NCBI GenBank assembly: GCA_963204835.1 | Contig: CAUJHJ010000055.1 | Location: 1 to 64,000, forward strand | Length of the DNA: 64,000 nt | Source of the DNA: Pseudomonadota bacterium | GTDB lineage: Bacteria; Pseudomonadota; Gammaproteobacteria; Steroidobacterales; Steroidobacteraceae | Reading direction: 5' to 3' | Shown here: one piece after another, positions 59,703 through 64,000 of the stretch | How positions within the stretch are numbered: position 1 is the stretch's first letter | Layout of the letters: every line of letters begins with the position of its first letter | The notes under the pieces: generated by a model | Database searches by the model: none | Seen by the model: the letters and a program-made list of their open reading frames with translations, nothing else | Told to the model about the DNA's origin: nothing | Translations under genes and position numbers: made by a program

Positions 59703-59707
59703 TGCCT

Positions 59708-60832
59708 TCAGCTCTCCAGGTTCTTCCGGGTTGCCTCGTGCTTCACGGCCCCGTCGTGCGTGAGGCAGGACTGCGCGAAGACCTCGTCGGTCCAGTCGAT
59801 CTTCAGCTCGCCGCCCTTGAGCGCCGGCGAGAGGAAGTTGTAGAGGTTGCGCGCGTACATCTCGCTCGCGTTGTACGCGAGCTGCGCGGGCAGGTTCACC
59901 GGGCCGATCACCTTGACGCCCTGGTGCACGACCGTCTCGCCCGCGCGGGTCAGCTCGCAGTTGCCGCCCTGTTCGGCGGCGATGTCCACGACGACCGAGC
60001 CTGCGCGCATGCGCTCGACGGCCGCGCGCGATACGATCTTCGGTGCCGGCCGGCCCGGCACCGAGGCCGTGGTCACGACGGCGTCGGCCGCGGCGATGCG
60101 CGCATCGAGCACTTCCTGCTGCTTCGCCTTCTCCTCGGCGGTGAGTTCCCGGGCATAGCCGCCGCTGCCCTCGGCCGAAACGCCGACATCGACGAACTTC
60201 GCGCCGAGCGATTTCACCTGCTCCTTCGTGGCGCTGCGCACGTCGTAGGCTTCGACCACCGCGCCGAGGCGGCGCGCGGTCGCGATCGCCTGCAGCCCCG
60301 CGACGCCCGCGCCGATCACCAGCACCTGCGACGGGCGGATCGTACCCGCGGCGGTGGTGAGCATCGGCATGAACTTCTGCAGGTTGTCGGCCGCGATCAG
60401 CACCGCCTTGTAGCCGGCGATCGCCGCCTGGGACGACAGCGCGTCCATCGACTGGGCACGCGAGATGCGCGGCACGAATTCCATCGCAAAATGGGTGATG
60501 CGCCCATCGCGCAGCGCCTTCACCTCGGCGAGCTTCGCGTGCGCCTGCGCGTAGCCGGCGACCACCGTGCCGGCCTTGAGCGCGCCGATCTGTGCGAGCG
60601 TCAGCGGTTGTACCGTCAGCAGGATGTCGGCGGCCCCGAGCACCGCACCGGCCGAATCGGCCCATTCGACCTGCTTGTAGAGCGGATCGGGGAACTGGGC
60701 CGCTGCGCCCGCGCCGCGCTCGATGAGCACGCGCGCGCCGAGCGACGCGAACTTCGCGGCTACCTCGGGGACGAGGCTTACGCGCGCTTCCTGGGGGGCG
60801 CTTTCACGAAGCACCCCGATCGTGACCGGCAT
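59708..60832 (-). CDS. pntA1: NAD(P) transhydrogenase subunit alpha part 1
   Basis: The 374-residue cytoplasmic NAD(H)-binding subunit resembles alanine dehydrogenase. It has IGVLRESAPQEARVSLVP at the start and the Rossmann motif VIGAGVAGLQAIATA near 170-184. ATG 60832 has GGGAG nine bases upstream. The operon order pntA1-pntA2-pntB-GNAT is clear. It is divergent from an HNH gene, with a promoter on the other strand in the 122-base gap. Confidence 0.95.
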   Translation of the reverse strand: MPVTIGVLRESAPQEARVSLVPEVAAKFASLGARVLIERGAGAAAQFPDPLYKQVEWADSAGAVLGAADILLTVQPLTLAQIGALKAGTVVAGYAQAHAKLAEVKALRDGRITHFAMEFVPRISRAQSMDALSSQAAIAGYKAVLIAADNLQKFMPMLTTAAGTIRPSQVLVIGAGVAGLQAIATARRLGAVVEAYDVRSATKEQVKSLGAKFVDVGVSAEGSGGYARELTAEEKAKQQEVLDARIAAADAVVTTASVPGRPAPKIVSRAAVERMRAGSVVVDIAAEQGGNCELTRAGETVVHQGVKVIGPVNLPAQLAYNASEMYARNLYNFLSPALKGGELKIDWTDEVFAQSCLTHDGAVKHEATRKNLES

Positions 60833-60916
60833 ATCCGAAGGCTCCCTGTGGCGGGCGCGCCGTGGCGTCCGGGCCGCAGCGCGCGAAATGTCCCGCAAAA
60901 TTAGCGTCTTGCGACG

Positions 60917-60945
60917 TTGAATTGTGACATGAACCTGCCTAATCT
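60917..60945 (+). promoter_or_regulatory. Sigma70-like promoter of the HNH gene
   Basis: TTGAAT (60917-60922) and TAATCT (60940-60945) are separated by exactly 17 bases. Transcription would start near 60952, only a few bases before ATG 60955, which predicts a leaderless message. Confidence 0.5.
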
Positions 60946-60954
60946 AACAATGCA

Positions 60955-61629
60955 ATGGAAGGCATCGATCTCGACAGCGCGGATCGGGGATCCCTCCACG
61001 ATCTGCGCATCGTCGCGAGCCCGGCTGGCAGCTCGCTCTCCCAGCTCGTCCTGCGCACGGACGTATCGGGCATGCCGCTCGAGTGGATCGACTACAAGGA
61101 AGCCGCCCGGCTCTATCACCAGGAACAGGTCGCCTACACCTGCGGCCGCTCGATCTTCCGCCTGTGCGGCGGCACCAATGCCCGCACTGGCGAGCGCACC
61201 ATCCTCGACGTGAACTCGATCGTCGCGACGGTCGGCCACACCGGCAACCCGGGCAATACGCGCCACGACGACGTGCCGCCGCTCAACAACCAGACGCTGT
61301 TTCGCCGCGACGCGTTCCTCTGCATGTACTGCGCGCAGCGCTTCCCAACGCGCGAGCTCTCGCGCGACCACATCCGGCCATTCAGCCAGGGCGGCAAGGA
61401 TGTCTGGACGAACGTGGTCACGGCCTGCCGCCGCTGCAACAACCTGAAGGCGTCGCGCACGCCCGAGCAGGCCCGCATGCAGCTGGTCGCGGTCCCGTTC
61501 ACGCCGACCTATGCCGAGTACATATTCCTCAAGGGCCGGCGCGTGCTCGCCGACCAGATGGAATACCTGCTGGCGCACTTCCCGCGCCATTCGCCGCTGC
61601 ACGACCGGATCAGGAAGCTCCGGGCCTAG
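60955..61629 (+). CDS. HNH endonuclease
   Basis: The 224-residue protein has an HNH domain in its second half: CMYCAQRFP (about 122-130), ELSRDHIRPFSQGGKDVWTN (near 133-152), and CRRCNNLK, giving the two CxxC zinc ligands and the catalytic His. The N-terminal 110 residues resemble the leader of chromosomal HNH proteins found widely in beta- and gammaproteobacteria; the role is not established. No ribosome site is visible and the promoter ends close to the ATG. An out-of-frame ATG lies at 60950. Confidence 0.88.
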   Translation: MEGIDLDSADRGSLHDLRIVASPAGSSLSQLVLRTDVSGMPLEWIDYKEAARLYHQEQVAYTCGRSIFRLCGGTNARTGERTILDVNSIVATVGHTGNPGNTRHDDVPPLNNQTLFRRDAFLCMYCAQRFPTRELSRDHIRPFSQGGKDVWTNVVTACRRCNNLKASRTPEQARMQLVAVPFTPTYAEYIFLKGRRVLADQMEYLLAHFPRHSPLHDRIRKLRA

Positions 61630-61703
61630 CTTTCGCGGCGCAGCGAGGCGCGCGGGCGCGCTCGATCCGGCCGGGCGGAGAGTTCCGGCTATAGAATCGC
61701 CCC

Positions 61704-62615
61704 ATGCTGTTCCTCGTCGACGCTTCCGTGTATGTCTTCCGCGCCTACTACTCGATGCCGCCCGACATGGCGGACGGCGACGGCAACCCGACGCACGCGG
61801 CCTTCGGCTTCGCGCGCTTCCTCGGCGACCTGATCGAACGGGCGAAGCCCGAATACCTAGCGGTCGCCTTCGACGAGAGCCTCACGTCCTCGTTCCGCAA
61901 CCGGCTGTACCCCGCCTACAAGGCGAATCGCGACCCGGCCCCGCCCGACCTGCTGTGGCAGTTCGCGCGCTGCCGCGAATTCTGCGAGCTCGCGGGCATC
62001 CGCCATTTTTCGAGCAACGAATACGAGGCCGATGACATCATCGGCACGCTCGCCGCGCGCGGGCGAGCGGCCGGGCTGCCGGTCACCGTGGTCACGCGCG
62101 ACAAGGACATGGCGCAACTCGTGCGCGACGGCGACGTTTACTGGGACTACGCGGCGAACGAGCGCTACCGCCACCACGAGATCGAGGCACGGTTTGGCTG
62201 TGCGCCCGAGCGCTTCGTCGACTACCTCGCGCTCACCGGCGACAGCGTCGACAACATCCCGGGCGTACCCGGCGTCGGTCCCAAGACCGCGGCGGCCATC
62301 ATGCGGGAGTTCGCCTCGCTCGATGCGCTATACGCCAACCTCGAGCGGGCGCGCGGCCTGCCGATCCGTGGCGCGGCGAAGCTGCCGGAAAAACTGCTGC
62401 AGCACCGCGATGCCGCGTATCTCGCGCGCCAGCTCACCGCCATCGCCTGCGACATGCCGCTCGAGGTCGATCACGCGGCGCTGCGCCCGCGCGCCCCCGA
62501 CATGGGCGCGCTCACCGCGTACTTCGACCGGCTCGGCTTCGGCCCGATGCTGCGCCGGCAGGCGGAGCGGCTCGCGGCGCTCGCGCCGGCCACGGCCGCG
62601 GCTACGGTTCGCTGA
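61704..62615 (+). CDS. 5'-3' exonuclease (flap/Xni-type)
   Basis: The 303-residue protein matches the 5'-3' exonuclease domain of DNA polymerase I as a free enzyme. Motifs present are FDESLTSSFRN and YKANRD (near 65-75), EADDIIGTLA (near 111), VTRDKDMAQL (near 130) and the helix-hairpin-helix GDSVDNIPGVPGVGPKTA. It removes RNA primers or flaps. A TATAGAAT box lies seven bases before ATG 61704, with no Shine-Dalgarno. It overlaps the convergent repeat protein gene by 14 bases. Confidence 0.92.
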   Translation: MLFLVDASVYVFRAYYSMPPDMADGDGNPTHAAFGFARFLGDLIERAKPEYLAVAFDESLTSSFRNRLYPAYKANRDPAPPDLLWQFARCREFCELAGIRHFSSNEYEADDIIGTLAARGRAAGLPVTVVTRDKDMAQLVRDGDVYWDYAANERYRHHEIEARFGCAPERFVDYLALTGDSVDNIPGVPGVGPKTAAAIMREFASLDALYANLERARGLPIRGAAKLPEKLLQHRDAAYLARQLTAIACDMPLEVDHAALRPRAPDMGALTAYFDRLGFGPMLRRQAERLAALAPATAAATVR

Positions 62616-63366
62616 CCTTGCCGGCGATATTCACTTTCACGACTTCGCCACTGCCGTCGTTGCCGAGCGTGAAGTCACCGCGCACGTCCTTGACGAAGAT
62701 GCCGCCGGAGCCGTCGGCACCGATCAGCACATTGCCCTGCACGCGCTGGATGCGGATTTCGCCCGAGCCATCGCTGCCGACTTCGACATTGCCCCCGACA
62801 TCGTCGATCGAGATGTCCCCGGAGCTGTCGAAGGTCACCGTGACGTCGCCGGTCGCACCGTCCACGATGATGTCGCCCGAGCTGTCCTTGATTTCGGCGG
62901 TGCCGACCTGGCGGATGCGGATATCCCCCGAGCTGTCGTCGAGCGACAGGCGTTCGGCGCCCTGGATTTCCGTGTCGCCGCTCGAGTCGCGCACTTCGAG
63001 CGGCAACCTCGGCGGCAGCGCGATGCCCACATCGAGGCTCGCGTAGGCGTTGCCGATCACGACGATCGGGTCGCCGCCCCGCTTGCCCGCGTCGATGTGC
63101 ACGGTGTCGCCTTCGCGCCGCACCTCGAGCAGCAGGCTGTCGAGCAGCGACTGCGTGGACGCGCAGGCCTTGCCCTTGGCAACGATCCGCTGCGCCTTCG
63201 CGTCGGCGACGATGTTCAGGTCGCCGGGCCCCGCGTTGACGACCACCCGCGTGACGCCGGCGAGGTCGATCGAGCCCGCCCGCTGCGCGCTGAATGCGCA
63301 GTCGGCGCGCGCCACGCCCACGCCGGCCGCCGCCGCCGCGAGGGCCACCAGTCCGATGATCCGCAT
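62602..63366 (-). CDS. Exported DUF4097-like beta-helix protein with DSSGD repeats
   Basis: The 254-residue protein has a signal peptide (about 1-21) and a right-handed beta-helix-like region built of repeats about 18-22 residues long, centred on D(S/G)SG(D/E): VRDSSGDTEI, LDDSSGDIRI, IKDSSGDIIV, TFDSSGDISI, GSDGSGEIRI, GADGSGGIFV and GNDGSGEVVK. The fold matches DUF4097/GIN-type adhesin-like proteins. The Asp/Gly turns could bind calcium. It is divergent from acs by 104 bases. Its function is unknown. Confidence 0.85.
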   Translation of the reverse strand: MRIIGLVALAAAAAGVGVARADCAFSAQRAGSIDLAGVTRVVVNAGPGDLNIVADAKAQRIVAKGKACASTQSLLDSLLLEVRREGDTVHIDAGKRGGDPIVVIGNAYASLDVGIALPPRLPLEVRDSSGDTEIQGAERLSLDDSSGDIRIRQVGTAEIKDSSGDIIVDGATGDVTVTFDSSGDISIDDVGGNVEVGSDGSGEIRIQRVQGNVLIGADGSGGIFVKDVRGDFTLGNDGSGEVVKVNIAGKVSEP

Positions 63367-63382
63367 GTTTCTCTCCCTGTGT

Positions 63383-63396
63383 ACGCCCGCGGGCGT
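63383..63396. promoter_or_regulatory. Palindrome upstream of acs
   Basis: ACGCCCGCGGGCGT is a perfect 14-base palindrome, about 75 bases upstream of the acs start. In its flank (TACG-N8-CGTG) it resembles the 16-base site TACG-N8-CGTA before the MASE1 kinase. A LuxR-type regulator such as the CrbR-like protein could bind here; this is speculative, because GC-rich palindromes of this size occur by chance. Confidence 0.3.
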
Positions 63397-63470
63397 GCCC
63401 TTGCCGGATTGGATGCGCAGGGCGCCCCGAGGGTTGCTACGCTATGGGGGACCGACCGAGGGGTAACGCC

Positions 63471-64000
63471 GTGAGTGACAAGAATATCCGGTCCGTTCTC
63501 ACCGAGGAACGCCTGTTCGAGCCACCCGCCGGCTTCGCCGCGCGCGCGCGCGTCAAGCCCGCCGACCTTGCGCGGCTGCGCGCAAGTGCCGCGGCGGATC
63601 CCGAGGCCTTCTGGGCCGACCAGGCGCGTCGTGAGCTTGCCTGGGACCGTCCGTTCACGCAGGTGCTGGACTCCTCGCGCGCCCCGCACTACCGCTGGTT
63701 CGCCGACGGGCAACTCAATGTGTCGGCCAACTGCCTCGACCGTCACCTCGAGGCCCGGGGCCACAAGACGGCGCTGATATTCGAGGGCGAGCCGGGTGAC
63801 ACGCGCCGCCTGTCGTACCGCGAGCTGCACGCCGAGGTGTGCCGACTCGCCAATGCCCTGAAGAAGCTCGGGATCGGCCACGGGGATCGCGTGGTGATCT
63901 ACATGCCGCTGATTCCCGAGTCGATTGTCGCGATGCACGCCTGCGCGCGCCTCGGCGCGATCCATTCGGTGGTGTTCGGCGGCTTTTCGTCGGTCGCGCT
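63471..64000 (+). CDS. acs: Acetyl-CoA synthetase, N-terminal part (cut by the window end)
   Basis: About 176 residues of an AMP-forming acetyl-CoA ligase are visible, from a GTG start with GAGGGG at a good distance upstream. The N-terminal cap includes FWADQARRELAWDRPF and the ANL fold begins at LSYRELHAEVCRLANALKKLG and GDRVVIYMPLIPESIVAMHACARLGAIHSVVFGG read in parts. This matches Acs closely. It converts acetate to acetyl-CoA and is the classic target of CrbSR, whose homologues lie at 6579-10741. The catalytic core motifs are beyond the window. Confidence 0.93.
   Translation, partial: MSDKNIRSVLTEERLFEPPAGFAARARVKPADLARLRASAAADPEAFWADQARRELAWDRPFTQVLDSSRAPHYRWFADGQLNVSANCLDRHLEARGHKTALIFEGEPGDTRRLSYRELHAEVCRLANALKKLGIGHGDRVVIYMPLIPESIVAMHACARLGAIHSVVFGGFSSVA

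Noticed and set aside
1-64000. CRISPR arrays, tRNA or rRNA genes, insertion sequences and prophage
   Set aside because: I saw no regularly spaced repeats, cloverleaf genes, transposase or integrase readings or phage structural genes; the Cas4-like domain at 50629 stands alone.

Overview
The window is a compact chromosomal stretch from a GC-rich Gram-negative bacterium. It most resembles a gammaproteobacterium of the Xanthomonadales/Nevskiales/Steroidobacter type. This rests on three TonB-dependent receptors, SlyX, PriA, PBP1B, a Type Vd-like patatin, proton-translocating transhydrogenase PntAB and a CrbS-like hybrid kinase. The lineage is inferred from gene content only. There is almost no spacer: many neighbours overlap by 1-50 bases, no gap exceeds about 160 bases, and I see no tRNA, rRNA, insertion sequence, prophage or CRISPR.

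Region 1 (1-12.1 kb) is a carbon-storage/short-acid module. It holds D-3-hydroxybutyrate dehydrogenase, a lipoprotein 3-hydroxybutyrate-oligomer hydrolase, a TonB receptor and a GntP-type permease, arranged as two divergent pairs. Each divergent promoter carries one copy of the same palindrome (TGATACTTTAGTATCA and TGGTACCTTAGTACTA). A CrbS-like sensor kinase with a transporter domain and a CrbR-like regulator follow tail to tail. The acetyl-CoA synthetase gene, the known target of CrbSR elsewhere, starts at the far right end. The module reads as an outer-membrane-to-cytoplasm route for 3-hydroxybutyrate oligomers.

Region 2 (12.1-19.5 kb) is housekeeping: a CapA-like lipoprotein, a SPOR protein coupled to argS, a four-EF-hand protein, priA and an ECF sigma/putative anti-sigma pair. 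Region 3 (19.5-26.8 kb) is a tightly coupled operon: TonB receptor, AbgT-family transporter, CocE-type hydrolase and LysR regulator, with a palindrome in front. Its substrate is unknown.

Region 4 (26.7-36.3 kb) is mostly on the minus strand. It holds a degenerate CapA-like protein, a FixJ/MASE1 two-component pair with its own palindrome and promoter, a TPR lipoprotein, PBP1B, a patatin-barrel protein, slyX and a GST. Region 5 (36.3-42.9 kb) holds a short TonB receptor followed by an M1 peptidase, and a Tat-exported FAD oxidoreductase.

Region 6 (43-52 kb) is rich in nucleases: VapBC, a minus-strand NYN/PIN - EVE-HNH - helix-hairpin-helix operon, and a Cas4-like/DEDD exonuclease fusion. DUF2167, EamA, GFA, MazG-like, ScyD-like and retropepsin-like genes lie among them. 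Region 7 (52-64 kb) holds MOSC and GST genes, a LemA-LemA-GIDE-YceH operon, a serine hydrolase, the pntA1-pntA2-pntB-GNAT operon, an HNH protein, a 5'-3' exonuclease, a DSSGD-repeat protein and the start of acs.
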